Origin: Corynebacterium lactis RW2-5
GTDB lineage: Bacteria; Actinomycetota; Actinomycetes; Mycobacteriales; Mycobacteriaceae
DNA: 64,000 nt
NCBI RefSeq assembly: GCF_001274895.1
Contig: NZ_CP006841.1
Coordinates: 496,001 to 560,000, forward strand
Direction: 5' to 3'
Part shown: piece after piece, positions 28,203-37,202 of the stretch
How the letters are laid out: each line of letters begins with the position of its first letter
Numbering within the stretch: the stretch's first letter is position 1
Position numbers and translations under genes: made by a program
Notes under the pieces: generated by a model
Database searches by the model: none
Told to the model about the DNA's origin: nothing
The model's input: only the letters and a program-made list of their open reading frames with translations

Positions 28203-28559
28203 GTGTCCGCAGATAAGGCAAATGGGTCGAGTGTAGGGGCAAACGGGAAAGACATTGCCCCAGTGGGTTTTTCTTGCGATGCGGTTGAGGCCGTCGTACG
28301 TCAGATTACGCAGGCGTCTGATCAAGGGGTCGCCGCGTGGGCGGCCGTGCCTGATATTCACCCGGAGGATTGTGGTCAGGGGTTTGCGCTTGTAGGTGGG
28401 CGCCTAAATCGCGCGGTGGCGAAGCTGCGTGAGCATGGGACGGCCATGTACGAGGGGCTTGGGGCACACGGCCCCGCCATCGGCAAGCAGTGGAGCAACT
28501 TCGCTGATGTCGAGCAGGATTCGCAGGGGAGTCTGCAGTGCATCGGGGTGAATTCCTGA
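28203..28559 (+). CDS. Small helical protein, EspC/WXG100-like (unrecognised)
   Basis: A 118-residue protein from the GTG at 28203, preceded by GGGGAAGGGGA; the frame is open further upstream (from 28116), but that part spans the regulatory hairpin. Residues about 20-110 look like a helix-turn-helix hairpin with heptad-like hydrophobics, Gly-Pro turns and a late [15 protein letters not shown] stretch. This recalls EspC-type (DUF2580) and WXG100-like type VII substrates, but there is no strict WXG. It overlaps the next gene by one base (TGATG), and the three genes read as one operon. A secreted or substrate role is inferred only from shape. Confidence 0.6.
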   Translation: MSADKANGSSVGANGKDIAPVGFSCDAVEAVVRQITQASDQGVAAWAAVPDIHPEDCGQGFALVGGRLNRAVAKLREHGTAMYEGLGAHGPAIGKQWSNFADVEQDSQGSLQCIGVNS

Positions 28560-29773
28560 TGGGTTGGATTACAAGAGTCGGCCCGTTGCTGATGCAAATC
28601 CTGGGCAGGGCTGATCGGATAGGCCACCGTCACGGCATGGGGAAGGTCGGTTCTCGGGCAGGGGAGGTCGTCGACAAGGCCAATCGCGCTAATGGTTGGA
28701 AGCGTTCGGCACTTTCGGTTTTTGCGGACATTGTTGGACTTATCGTTGGCATGACCTCGTTAGCCAGGACTTTCAACTTCGAGGGCATGTCCGGTGCGGG
28801 GGCCGACGGCGCAAAGCAGTGCTGTGATTCGGCTGCCAGCGAGTGCCAGAGGCAGGATGAAAGTGGTGCAGACTGCGGAGCTAGCAATGCTGAGTGCGCC
28901 AAGCAGATTGAGCAGATGCTTGAGCACTGTGAGCAGCAGTTCGAGCAGATGGCAAAACTAATGGAAGTTCTACTAGAAAAGCTAGAGCCGCTTGCCGACG
29001 ACCCCGAAGTCGGCCCCCAAGCCGCTGGAATAGCGAACTCGGTGGGCAACGGGCTAGTGGATTCCGGCGCACAACTGTATCAAGCCCGCAACGACTGCAT
29101 GGAAGCATGCTTGGCTCAAGCGTGTACTGACACCGAATCCGCGATTGTGTCGGAGCCACCGGTTCCGCCGGCGCCCGTGGAGTCTTCTCCGGTAGTAATT
29201 CCGGTGGTGGTTCCGGCGGGAGCCACGGTAGGGGCCACTGTGGGGACTCAAGCTCCAGCGGCCGAATGCGCACCAACCTTGTTGCGGGAAGCCTGCGGTG
29301 ATGCTGCTGGCGGCCTCTTGACAGGCGGCGCGACAGCACCTGCAATGGCAGGAACCATTACCGGCTCGGTGGAGGCAGGAATTACAGGATCTCTAAAGCT
29401 TGGAGCCTCTGCAGCACTGGCTACAGAAGCATTTGTCGGTGCTTTTACAGATTCTCTCTTGGATTTTGAGATGCCTTGCCCTGAGCCTGAGCCGGAGCCT
29501 TGCCCTGAGCCTGAGCCGGAGCCTTGCCCTGAGCCTGAGCCAGAACCGGTGCCCGAGCCCTGCCCCGAGCCTGAGCCAGAGCCTTGCCCCGAGCCTGAGC
29601 CAGAACCCGCGCCTGAACCCGCGCCTCCTGCGGAGAAGCTAGAGCATATGGGGGCTACACAGGGGCAAGCGCCAGTGGAACCGGCTGAGGCTGCTGTAGA
29701 AGAAAAGTCCCGATTCAACGATGCCGCTGAAACACCGAACACTATCAACGCTCCAGCCGCGGGGGAGTGGTAG
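28559..29773 (+). CDS. Cys-rich protein with one membrane segment and PEP-repeat tail (unrecognised)
   Basis: 404 residues from ATG 28559. Visible parts in order: a basic N-terminus; one hydrophobic segment (about 51-69); a Cys-rich coiled region (Cys88, 89, 96, 106, 113, 124, then 180, 184, 189) with Glu/Gln heptads; a Pro/Val linker; a Gly/Ala/Thr-rich stretch (about 215-300) with glycine-zipper character; and a CPEPEPEP repeat tail from about residue 306 to 357. There is no signal peptide. The repeated Cys-Pro-Glu units suggest a rigid, wall-spanning or cross-linkable tail. I recognise no family. It is coupled to its neighbours on both sides. Confidence 0.65.
   Translation: MGWITRVGPLLMQILGRADRIGHRHGMGKVGSRAGEVVDKANRANGWKRSALSVFADIVGLIVGMTSLARTFNFEGMSGAGADGAKQCCDSAASECQRQDESGADCGASNAECAKQIEQMLEHCEQQFEQMAKLMEVLLEKLEPLADDPEVGPQAAGIANSVGNGLVDSGAQLYQARNDCMEACLAQACTDTESAIVSEPPVPPAPVESSPVVIPVVVPAGATVGATVGTQAPAAECAPTLLREACGDAAGGLLTGGATAPAMAGTITGSVEAGITGSLKLGASAALATEAFVGAFTDSLLDFEMPCPEPEPEPCPEPEPEPCPEPEPEPVPEPCPEPEPEPCPEPEPEPAPEPAPPAEKLEHMGATQGQAPVEPAEAAVEEKSRFNDAAETPNTINAPAAGEW
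29474..29627 (+). repeat. 24-bp coding repeats (CPEPEPEP)
   Basis: A 24-bp unit encoding P-C-P-E-P-E-P-E recurs with few changes at 29474, 29498 and 29522 and again, after a short PVPE interruption, to about 29627. The near-identity of the units at DNA level points to recent expansion by slippage or recombination, so copy number may vary between strains. Confidence 0.85.
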
Positions 29774-29779
29774 CAGGTG

Positions 29780-30082
29780 ATGAATACGTTTGAAAACTCT
29801 GGCAAACATCGTCAGAAGTATGATGCCATTACGCGTGACTATTACGCGAGCGCTTCGAAAATCAAGGAAAACTACGAGGCTCAGATAGACCGCGCGCTAG
29901 AAGAACTACGACGATTGAAGGAGCGTCGGCAAGCGGGGCAGAAAGCGGGGGAAGCTTGCGCCAAAACTGCGGAGCAGGAGGTAGCGGGCCGAAAAACTGT
30001 GCCGAAGAATATCTTCGCGGGCCGAGGGAGAAAGAGAAAGGCCCCGCGGTCGACGGTGAAATCGATTGTGCGGGGCGCCTAG
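29780..30082 (+). CDS. Small basic coiled-coil protein (unrecognised)
   Basis: A 100-residue protein starting at ATG 29780 (or GTG 29777), 6 bp after the preceding stop. Residues about 10-65 form a charged coiled coil (KIKENYEAQIDRALEELRRL), and the C-terminal third is strongly basic (GRGRKRKAPRSTVKSIV), as in nucleic-acid- or membrane-binding tails. No family is recognised. As the last gene of the three-gene cassette it could act as chaperone, anchor or regulator for the two upstream products. It ends 1 bp before the convergent hydrolase-like gene. Confidence 0.6.
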   Translation: MNTFENSGKHRQKYDAITRDYYASASKIKENYEAQIDRALEELRRLKERRQAGQKAGEACAKTAEQEVAGRKTVPKNIFAGRGRKRKAPRSTVKSIVRGA

Positions 30083-30083
30083 G

Positions 30084-30932
30084 CTAACGGCCGAGTAGCG
30101 GGCGATCGGGATTTTCGGGGAGTTGCTGGGTGAGCCACTCCTCATCGCGGTTGGTGAGGCCCTTGATGTTGGTGTCCGGGTCGGCGAAGGCAGCGTACTT
30201 CTTGTCTGCTCCGATTGTCGCCAGTAGGAATCCGGTAAGTGCGGCGCGAGCAGTTTCTTGATGCTTGACGTTAGACTTGGAGAACCCCGCGAGACGGCGA
30301 AGAAGATTCGTCTCAGAGAATCCGGCCTGGGTGGCGTTATCGACCTCGCGGTAGACGCAATCGCCCTTCCAACTGAGAGCTAGTCGGAACGGGTTTCCTC
30401 GATCGAGCCACTGATCTTCACCTGGAGCGAGTATCAGGCCCGGGGCGGAAACATTAGTAGCCGCTGCAGTGGAGGAAGGGGAAGTAGTCGCGGGGAATAC
30501 GCAGCCGACCGCGCCGATATCCTCGTGGCCTGCAGCTGCGAGTACAGCAACGCCGGCACCCATTCCGTGTCCAGCCAAGCCCAGCTTCTTGGGATGGACT
30601 ACGACCTTACCTTCGCCGAGGCGGACACCTGCGAGAATCTGCAGGGAGGTCTCTAGGTCATTGGCTAGCCCGCGGTGATCAGCGAAAACGCCGTTTTCAG
30701 TATCGGGTGCTGCGACGGCAATACCCCACGTGGCGAGATGGCGAAGTGTGGCGTGATATTCCTTAATCGGCGTACGCCAGTCGTGGGCGAAGGCGATGCC
30801 GGGGATTCCGTTACCTTCGGCGGGCGTATAAACCTTTCCGGGCAACCCGGTGAAGGCGAGATCGCCTACCATCACGCGGTGAGGACCGCGCTTCGCGAGA
30901 TTGGATGTCAGAGTCTTCAAATTTTCAGCCAC
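30084..30932 (-). CDS. Alpha/beta-hydrolase-fold protein with nucleophile Ser replaced by Gly
   Basis: The 282-residue product resembles chlorophyllase/dienelactone-hydrolase-like proteins: a core strand then GIAFAHDW, a helix with HLATWGIAVAAPDTE, and the nucleophile elbow strand KLGLAGHGMGAGVAVL. In the elbow the G-x-S-x-G Ser is Gly123 (G-H-G-M-G), so the usual esterase activity should be absent. The rest of the fold looks intact, which argues against simple decay. It may bind a ligand or partner instead. It is divergent from glmS, with 165 bp of upstream DNA between them. Confidence 0.75.
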   Translation of the reverse strand: MAENLKTLTSNLAKRGPHRVMVGDLAFTGLPGKVYTPAEGNGIPGIAFAHDWRTPIKEYHATLRHLATWGIAVAAPDTENGVFADHRGLANDLETSLQILAGVRLGEGKVVVHPKKLGLAGHGMGAGVAVLAAAGHEDIGAVGCVFPATTSPSSTAAATNVSAPGLILAPGEDQWLDRGNPFRLALSWKGDCVYREVDNATQAGFSETNLLRRLAGFSKSNVKHQETARAALTGFLLATIGADKKYAAFADPDTNIKGLTNRDEEWLTQQLPENPDRPLLGR

Positions 30933-31097
30933 GAGGCTTAGCTTATCTATAACCTCAAGCAGTTTGCTTGAGAAACAGGTTGGATGGGGTCTTTTTGCTG
31001 CTATTTAGGTAGCAATCCAGGGGTCGATAGCTCTTTACTCTGGCCGTGACCTTTACGATAGTGACGTTTCTTGACATGGCGGGTTATTCTGTTTGTC

Positions 31098-32972
31098 ATG
31101 TGTGGAATCGTTGGATACGTGGGACACCAGGGTGCTCTTGATATCGCCGTCGATGCGTTGCGGAGGATGGAATATCGAGGCTATGACTCCGCAGGTGTTG
31201 CTATTGCCGATGGCCAGGGCCATATTGCTGTCGAGAAGAAGGCCGGTAAACTCGCCAATCTCGAAGCGGCGCTAGAAGAAACAGGCCGAGACAAATTCTC
31301 CGGCACCACAGCAATCGGCCACACCCGATGGGCTACGCATGGTCGCCCGGTCGACGAGAATGCCCACCCGCATGTTTCTTATGACGGCAAAGTCGCCATT
31401 GTTCACAACGGCATTATTGAGAACTTCGCCCCGCTTCGGAAGGAACTCGAGGAAGCCGGAATTGAGCTGAAGTCGGAAACTGACTCCGAGGTTGCAACGC
31501 ACCTTCTCGCGCGTGCGATGGACGGGTCTGACGGCAATGGCACAGCCGGGGACTTTGAAGCCTCCGCACTTGCCGTTTTGAACCGCCTTGAGGGCGCCTT
31601 CACGCTGCTGTTCAGCCATGCGGATCACCCGGACAAGGTCATTGCTGCGCGTCGATCCACTCCTCTCATCGTCGGTGTTGGAGAGGGGGAGATGTTTCTC
31701 GGCTCCGACGTGGCTGCGTTTATTGCCTACACCCGCAATGCCGTGGAGTTGGGGCAGGATAACGTTGTAGTTATCACTGCAGATAGCTACAAGATTCTCG
31801 ACTTCGACGGCAACGAGCAGGAGGGGCGTCCCTTCACTATTGACTGGGACCTGGCTGCGGCAGAAAAGGGCGGCTACGACTCCTTCATGATGAAGGAGAT
31901 CCACGAGCAGGCCGCCGCTGTTCGCGATACCCTCGCTGGTCACCTGGTCGACGGTCGCATTGTGCTGGATGAGTCCCGGATGAATGACCAGGACCTGCGC
32001 GATATTGAGAAGGTATTCGTCGTAGCTTGTGGTACCGCATATCACTCGGGTCTGCTGGCTAAATACGCCATTGAGCACTGGGTACGCATCCCCGTCGAAA
32101 TCGAGGTTGCGTCTGAGTTCCGCTACCGTGATCCAGTGCTGGATCGTCAGACGCTTGTAGTTGCTATTTCACAGTCCGGTGAGACTGCTGACACCCTCGA
32201 GGCTGTGCGTCACGCGAAGTCCCAGGGTGCTCGGGTCCTTGCTGTCTGTAATACCAATGGCGCGCAGATTCCGCGAGAGTCTGATGCCGTCCTGTACACT
32301 CACGCTGGCCCGGAGATTGGTGTCGCAGCGACAAAATCGTTCCTGGCGCAGGTCGCAGCAAACTACCTCGTTGGCTTGGCTCTTGCCCAGGCTCGTGGCA
32401 CGAAGTATCCAGATGAAGTGACTCGAGAGTTCGACGAGCTAGAGTCCATCCCGGCCCTTATCGACAAGGTTGTCGAAAAGGGTGATGAGTTCATCTCGAT
32501 GGCGAAGGAGATTGGCGCCATCCCGACGATGCTGTTCCTGGGGCGCCATGTTGGTTTCCCAGTCGCATTGGAAGGTGCGTTGAAGCTCAAGGAGCTGGCA
32601 TACATCCACGCAGAAGGCTTCCCTGCAGGTGAGCTGAAGCACGGCCCCATCGCGCTGATTGAAGACGATCTGCCAGTCGTCGTCGTGGTTCCTTCCCCGA
32701 AGGGGCGTGCGGTACTGCACTCCAAGATTGTGTCGAACATTCAGGAGATTCGTGCGCGAGGTGCCAAGACAATCGTCATCGCCGAGGAAGGCGACGAGGC
32801 TGTTATCCCGTACGCCAATTACCTAATCGAGATTCCGGAGACCTCGACTCTGCTGCAGCCGCTTCTGTCGACCATTCCGATGCAGTTCCTGGCAGCGGAG
32901 ATTGCTCGCCAGTGCGGCAATGAGGATATTGACAAGCCGCGTAACCTTGCTAAGTCAGTCACCGTCGAGTAG
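31098..32972 (+). CDS. glmS: Glutamine-fructose-6-phosphate aminotransferase
   Basis: GlmS makes glucosamine-6-phosphate from fructose-6-phosphate and glutamine, the first step to UDP-GlcNAc. The 624-residue product starts MCGIVGYVG, so Cys2 becomes the N-terminal nucleophile of the glutaminase domain. That domain carries the HTRWATHG and HNGIIEN motifs, and two SIS sugar-isomerase domains follow (SQSGETADTLEA, TKSFLAQ). I moved the start from an in-frame TTG at 31071 to ATG 31098 because the Cys must be at the N-terminus. The 3' end overlaps the convergent HNH gene by 18 bp. No Shine-Dalgarno or ribozyme-like leader is seen. Confidence 0.96.
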   Translation: MCGIVGYVGHQGALDIAVDALRRMEYRGYDSAGVAIADGQGHIAVEKKAGKLANLEAALEETGRDKFSGTTAIGHTRWATHGRPVDENAHPHVSYDGKVAIVHNGIIENFAPLRKELEEAGIELKSETDSEVATHLLARAMDGSDGNGTAGDFEASALAVLNRLEGAFTLLFSHADHPDKVIAARRSTPLIVGVGEGEMFLGSDVAAFIAYTRNAVELGQDNVVVITADSYKILDFDGNEQEGRPFTIDWDLAAAEKGGYDSFMMKEIHEQAAAVRDTLAGHLVDGRIVLDESRMNDQDLRDIEKVFVVACGTAYHSGLLAKYAIEHWVRIPVEIEVASEFRYRDPVLDRQTLVVAISQSGETADTLEAVRHAKSQGARVLAVCNTNGAQIPRESDAVLYTHAGPEIGVAATKSFLAQVAANYLVGLALAQARGTKYPDEVTREFDELESIPALIDKVVEKGDEFISMAKEIGAIPTMLFLGRHVGFPVALEGALKLKELAYIHAEGFPAGELKHGPIALIEDDLPVVVVVPSPKGRAVLHSKIVSNIQEIRARGAKTIVIAEEGDEAVIPYANYLIEIPETSTLLQPLLSTIPMQFLAAEIARQCGNEDIDKPRNLAKSVTVE

Positions 32973-34313
32973 GTCATTGAAGTACTGATTGATTTCCCTA
33001 TCGAGTTCCTCATCCGTGAGGGACTCGATTCTCTTTTCATCCTCCTCGGTTAGTTCGTAGTGCTCGTCCACTGGTTCACAGAATGACAACAGCCAGTCCA
33101 TGTGGCGCTTGTGGATAGTCTCCATCTTCCGCGTCGCCCGCTTATCGAAGGTCTGCTTGCCGACGTTCTTGAGCGGCCCACTCGGGACACTGGTAGCGAT
33201 GTCGCCTTCGCGTGAGGTCCATATCTCCGTGCCGTCCTCGAACCTGTCGATATTCCAACCCTCATGTGTTTTGAGGTTATGGTGGCGTCTGCACAGGCAG
33301 TGGAGATTTTGGCTGCTAGTCGGGCCGCCATCTTTGGGCGATTCGTGGTTATAAGGCTGGATATGGTCCAGGTCGCACTTGTGGGCAGGGACATCGCATC
33401 CGGGGAAGCGGCAGGTGCCGTCTCTGCCTCGCACTCTTGCGACCTGGCTTTCGGAGGGGCGATATCCGGTGACCGTGCTGTCGGAGGAGAGGCGAATATG
33501 AGTCGCGCGCTGAATCCACTCCTCGGTCGCGACCTCACTTAACCACCCCGCGCCGTCAACCCACGCGGGACCACCAGCGGCATCGCGGTAGACGTTGATG
33601 ACGATTTCCGCGTTGGTGGAACTCTGCGCAAGTTTTAATAGAGCGTCTGCCTGCGTGCAGTCGTTTCCTTGGCTTATCTCTTGATTTCTAACACCCTGAA
33701 TCGCCGCCATGAGCTCGGTAGCCCGGTCGCGTTCGAGGACAGCCGTGACAAACGAGTGGGTGCCGTCGCCTGCGTCGCTGACAGTTACTCCTTCCCCTTT
33801 GTGAACGCGCTGAGTGCCGTCGTTTCGGGCTCGGTCGTCATACTCTGCGACAAGATCACCAATCAGCCGAGCGAGGCGACGTACGCCAATAACTGCTTGG
33901 CGTGGTCGGACTGGAGTTAATAGCTCTACAAGGTGTGGCTCGACAGCGGCTAGTTGGTGCGGGGCGAGTCCAGCGACGCCGGTCGAAATGGCACGCAAAT
34001 GAGAAAGCGAAAAGGACAAGGTTGTTTCTATGACCTCCCTTAGCTTGGGAAGCGCCTCGAGCAGAAGCCCAATATCGCACAGTGCCAGGCACTGACCTCG
34101 GCCTAAACCTGTGCGTACAGACAGCCGTGCGGCATGATTGTTGACATCAGTTTCCGGATCCGGCACGCAAGCGTCAATTAATTCCAAGTCCGCGCGATTA
34201 CGGGCGCGAGCAAGCTCGCTGACCGGATCTGAGCTGCATTGGTTAGCCCAGTAAGGATCGCCTCTGAGCTGGTCGAATTTTCTCTTGCGATGTGACTTGT
34301 AAGTCGGGTCCAT
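32955..34313 (-). CDS. DUF222/HNH endonuclease domain protein (13E12-type)
   Basis: The 452-residue product has an N-terminal helical DUF222-like region and a C-terminal HNH nuclease domain (roughly residues 290-345) with CRFPGCDVPAHKCDLDHI, then NLHCLCRRHHNLKTH: Cys pairs for a zinc knuckle plus the D-H, N and H catalytic pattern. Such proteins occur in many near-copies in actinobacterial genomes (the 13E12 repeat family) and may be remnants of or passengers on mobile DNA. Their target is unknown. A strong GGGGAGGG ribosome site precedes the ATG. An AT-rich 207-bp gap lies upstream. Confidence 0.88.
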   Translation of the reverse strand: MDPTYKSHRKRKFDQLRGDPYWANQCSSDPVSELARARNRADLELIDACVPDPETDVNNHAARLSVRTGLGRGQCLALCDIGLLLEALPKLREVIETTLSFSLSHLRAISTGVAGLAPHQLAAVEPHLVELLTPVRPRQAVIGVRRLARLIGDLVAEYDDRARNDGTQRVHKGEGVTVSDAGDGTHSFVTAVLERDRATELMAAIQGVRNQEISQGNDCTQADALLKLAQSSTNAEIVINVYRDAAGGPAWVDGAGWLSEVATEEWIQRATHIRLSSDSTVTGYRPSESQVARVRGRDGTCRFPGCDVPAHKCDLDHIQPYNHESPKDGGPTSSQNLHCLCRRHHNLKTHEGWNIDRFEDGTEIWTSREGDIATSVPSGPLKNVGKQTFDKRATRKMETIHKRHMDWLLSFCEPVDEHYELTEEDEKRIESLTDEELDREINQYFNDLLDGD

Positions 34314-34520
34314 GATTCCCTCCCCATATTCCCCGAAAACCCCTTGGAAGATGCAGCTGTAGTGGCGTGAAATGCTTTTCGCCTATTGCTGCCAAATTGC
34401 TTCCCTTACACCATTAATCGTACACACTTTCGAAGGTAAGTCAATGCCTTTTGGAAAACCTTTACTGCTCATTTTGGGGCGATGTAAGGTGCGTAGGGTC
34501 TAGGAAGCGAGGGGCTTTCG

Positions 34521-35606
34521 TTAGTGTCGATTTCGCAGGTGAACGCGCATCCTGCCGCGGGGAAGGGCGCCCACAAAGGGCAGTACTCGGGGAGAGCGTG
34601 AGCGCGCGGCGCGAGGCCTGGCGCCCTGCGCTCGCCAAACGTCGCCCGCACCTGACTCGCCCGCTTGGTCCATCTCCTCGAGGTAATCGGCCACGGTCGC
34701 AATAGCGTTGGGAGAGAAGAGGATTGCAAGGTGGTCGGACCAATCTCCGGCTGCATCCGCATTGTTGACATTGCGAATATCGTGCCCCTCGAAAAGCGGT
34801 AAAAACTCGCCGTGCCACGGGGTCACCACCGTGTCGAAAGGGGTGCCCACATTCAGATAGTGCGGGCCGCGGCGTGTTAGTCCCCGCTCAGCCTTATTTA
34901 CGCCGGTGATGTATACCGAATTAAGGCTCTGCTGCACCCCGGCCCGGCCGAAGACAGAATCGAGCGCGCGTCGCACGGGCAGGCCTCGCCGGTCCAGGGG
35001 CTTCAGCACTCGATAGGCAAGGCCTCCCGAGGTCCCGTGGTGGTTGCCCGCCAGCGAAACCACCGCTCGAACCGGGCTGTTGATCGCCGCGAACTCCTCC
35101 GCCTCATCTGGGGTGAGGCCGCGGGAGAGGGCGTCGTCGTAAAGCGAATCGATGTGGGCATTGGCGTAGATGCGGCAGTGGAGCGCGCCCTGGGAGTGCC
35201 CGACAAGATCGATGCGGCGGGCTCCAATGTGCGCACGGAAGGCGTCGAGGAGACTGCTGACCTCGTTAAATGCGTCGGCAAGGTCGGTGGAACCGTAGAC
35301 TCCGGGTGCCTTGGTCACGAGGGCGTTAGGGTCGGCGCCGTAATCGAGGCAATAGACGGTGCGGCCCTCGGCGAGTTTAGGCGCGAGCATTGTGAAGGTG
35401 TTGAAGGAGTTCATCCAGGTGCCGTGGATCAGGACGACAGGGACCTCATCTTCAGGGGTGTCGAAGGGATCGCCTTCCAGTACCTCCCGAACGTCGCGCG
35501 CCCCGGTGGGGATCCACTCGGGATGGCGCAGAGAACGCGCGTAGGCCACCGGAAAGAGTGAGATTAAAGGGCCCTGGGCGCGTCTTCCAGTGAGGTAGTT
35601 ATTCAT
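34521..35606 (-). CDS. Alpha/beta hydrolase (lipase/esterase-like)
   Basis: About 361 residues from ATG 35606. Seen are the oxyanion HG with HGTWMNSFNTF (61-71), the nucleophile elbow GHSQG with Ser138, and a late conserved His in the HGEF or DWSDHL region. It resembles secreted or cytosolic triacylglycerol lipase/esterase family proteins of corynebacteria, but there is no signal peptide, and the Arg-rich C-terminal 40 residues look non-conserved. A longer in-frame start at 35720 is unlikely because it would run through nnr, whose start is only 24 bp away on the other strand. TACGAT at 35615-35620 (minus strand) lies 8 nt before the ATG, fitting a leaderless transcript. Confidence 0.85.
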   Translation of the reverse strand: MNNYLTGRRAQGPLISLFPVAYARSLRHPEWIPTGARDVREVLEGDPFDTPEDEVPVVLIHGTWMNSFNTFTMLAPKLAEGRTVYCLDYGADPNALVTKAPGVYGSTDLADAFNEVSSLLDAFRAHIGARRIDLVGHSQGALHCRIYANAHIDSLYDDALSRGLTPDEAEEFAAINSPVRAVVSLAGNHHGTSGGLAYRVLKPLDRRGLPVRRALDSVFGRAGVQQSLNSVYITGVNKAERGLTRRGPHYLNVGTPFDTVVTPWHGEFLPLFEGHDIRNVNNADAAGDWSDHLAILFSPNAIATVADYLEEMDQAGESGAGDVWRAQGARPRAARSRSPRVLPFVGALPRGRMRVHLRNRH

Positions 35607-35630
35607 AGAGCCCAATCGTAGGCTTGGGGT

Positions 35631-37202
35631 ATGACCTACTGCTATACAGTCGCCGAAATTCGTGACGCGGAGCGGCCCTACCTGGACGCGCAGACGCGTG
35701 ACGACGAGCTGATGCTCCACGCCGCGGCCGCCGTCGCCGAGGTAGCCGAGGGAATGGGCACGCGCGGGAGGGTTCTGCTGCTCGTCGGCTCGGGCGGAAA
35801 CGGGGGAGATGCCCTTTACGCCGGGCGCGACTTGCTGGCCGCCGGGCGTGCGGTCGACGCCGTGTTATTGGGTAAAAATCCACACGAGCGGGCGCTGGAG
35901 GCCTTCCGGGACGCGGGCGGGCAGGTAATCCAGCTCCCACTGGAAAACTCGATTGGGAAACGCTACGGCCTGGCGATCGATGGAATCGTCGGTTTAGGTG
36001 GGCGCGGGCCCCTGCGAGTGTCGGCCGCGGGAATCGTGGAGGAGATCGAAGCGGCGCGGGTGCCAATACTCGCAGTCGATGTGCCGAGCGGAGTCGAAGC
36101 GGACACTGGACGCGCGGCCGAAAAGCATGTGCATGCAGCGAAGACCGTTACCTTCGGAGGGCTTCGCTACGCCCACGCCATGGCGGAGGCATGTGGAGAC
36201 GTCATTTTGCGAGATATTCGCCTGGACCGGGTGAGCCCGGAGCTTCCCGGACTTGGGGAAACTCTCCTTGCGAACGCTCTAGCGAGCGGGGCGCGGCAGG
36301 TAGCGCTCCGGCACGCGCTCGAGGACGGTTTGATTCGTGATCGAAGCAGCCTTGTCCTCGAGCCCGGTTCGGCGGACCACAAGTACTCGACGGGTGTTAC
36401 CGGGATTGCCGCAGGCAGCAGTCGGTATCCAGGGGCCGGAGTGCTGTGTGCGACCGCGGCAGTGCGCGCGACCAGCCCCGCGGTGATCTACCGAGGGGAC
36501 GCCGAGGCCTGCGCCCGCGTCACGACGGCCCTGCCCACCGTCATCGCCCGCGCGGATACGGAGCCGGTATCTGAGATTCGGGTAGACGCCTGGGTTGTGG
36601 GACCAGGGCGGGGAACCGGCGAAGACGCGGCGCGCGAGCTTGGCGAAATTCTCGGGAGCGAAAAGCCCGTCGTCGTCGACGCCGATGCCCTAACAGTCCT
36701 GGCCCGGGAGGAGTCGTTGCGACAGCGCGTTCGCGACAGGGGCACTGCAGGGTTGCGCACCATCATGACCCCGCACGCAGGCGAGTACGAGCGACTCATG
36801 GGCAGGCCTGTTGCCGCTCCTATCGATGACGCTCGGGCTCTGGCCAGCGATCTTAACTGCGAGGTGCTGCTGAAGGGCAGGCGCACGGTTATCGCCGCGC
36901 CGGGAGAGTCTGGGGTTGATGTAGTCGTGGTGGACGCGGGCAGTTCCTGGGCCGCCACGCCCGGCTCCGGCGATGTGCTGTCGGGTCTGGTCGGGGCGTG
37001 GGTTGCCCGTGGCGCGGAGCTCTACGTCCCCGCCGTGATTCACTCCCGCTCGGCCTATCTCGCTGCGAGGACCGAGTTCGGCCCCGCCCCGTGTGATGCG
37101 GCTGCGATTGCCGAATCCATTCGCCCCGCCACCGCATGGCTGTCCCAATCCGACAACCAATCCGAAGGTCAATCCGGGACGGGTGGCACAATATCGCTAT
37201 GA
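35631..37202 (+). CDS. nnr: Bifunctional NAD(P)H-hydrate epimerase/dehydratase
   Basis: Repairs hydrated NAD(P)H. The N-terminal YjeF-type epimerase domain shows GSGGNGGDALYAGRDL and DVPSGVEADTG. The C-terminal ADP/ATP-dependent dehydratase (ribokinase-like fold) shows VVGPGRGTG, VVDADALT, MTPHAGEY and TPGSGDVLSG. The 523-residue length is normal for the fused enzyme. The stop overlaps the next start (ATGA), so nnr leads the alr-tsaE operon, as in mycobacteria. TTGGGG precedes the ATG. Confidence 0.94.
   Translation: MTYCYTVAEIRDAERPYLDAQTRDDELMLHAAAAVAEVAEGMGTRGRVLLLVGSGGNGGDALYAGRDLLAAGRAVDAVLLGKNPHERALEAFRDAGGQVIQLPLENSIGKRYGLAIDGIVGLGGRGPLRVSAAGIVEEIEAARVPILAVDVPSGVEADTGRAAEKHVHAAKTVTFGGLRYAHAMAEACGDVILRDIRLDRVSPELPGLGETLLANALASGARQVALRHALEDGLIRDRSSLVLEPGSADHKYSTGVTGIAAGSSRYPGAGVLCATAAVRATSPAVIYRGDAEACARVTTALPTVIARADTEPVSEIRVDAWVVGPGRGTGEDAARELGEILGSEKPVVVDADALTVLAREESLRQRVRDRGTAGLRTIMTPHAGEYERLMGRPVAAPIDDARALASDLNCEVLLKGRRTVIAAPGESGVDVVVVDAGSSWAATPGSGDVLSGLVGAWVARGAELYVPAVIHSRSAYLAARTEFGPAPCDAAAIAESIRPATAWLSQSDNQSEGQSGTGGTISL

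Noticed and set aside
29474..29627. Repeats that might be a CRISPR array
   Set aside because: The 24-bp units are contiguous, have no spacers and are in frame inside a coding gene.
31071..31097. TTGACA at 31071 as the glmS promoter
   Set aside because: The only -10-like word (TATTCT, 31085-31090) is 8 bp away, far too close, and no -10 lies at the proper distance before ATG 31098.
30933..31097. A glmS ribozyme or other riboswitch before glmS
   Set aside because: The 165-bp gap shows no ribozyme core or ligand-binding fold that I can recognise, and the ribozyme is typical of Bacillota, not actinobacteria.
32955..34313. The HNH gene as a complete mobile element
   Set aside because: No terminal repeats, transposase or target duplication were seen around it; only the gene itself is supported.
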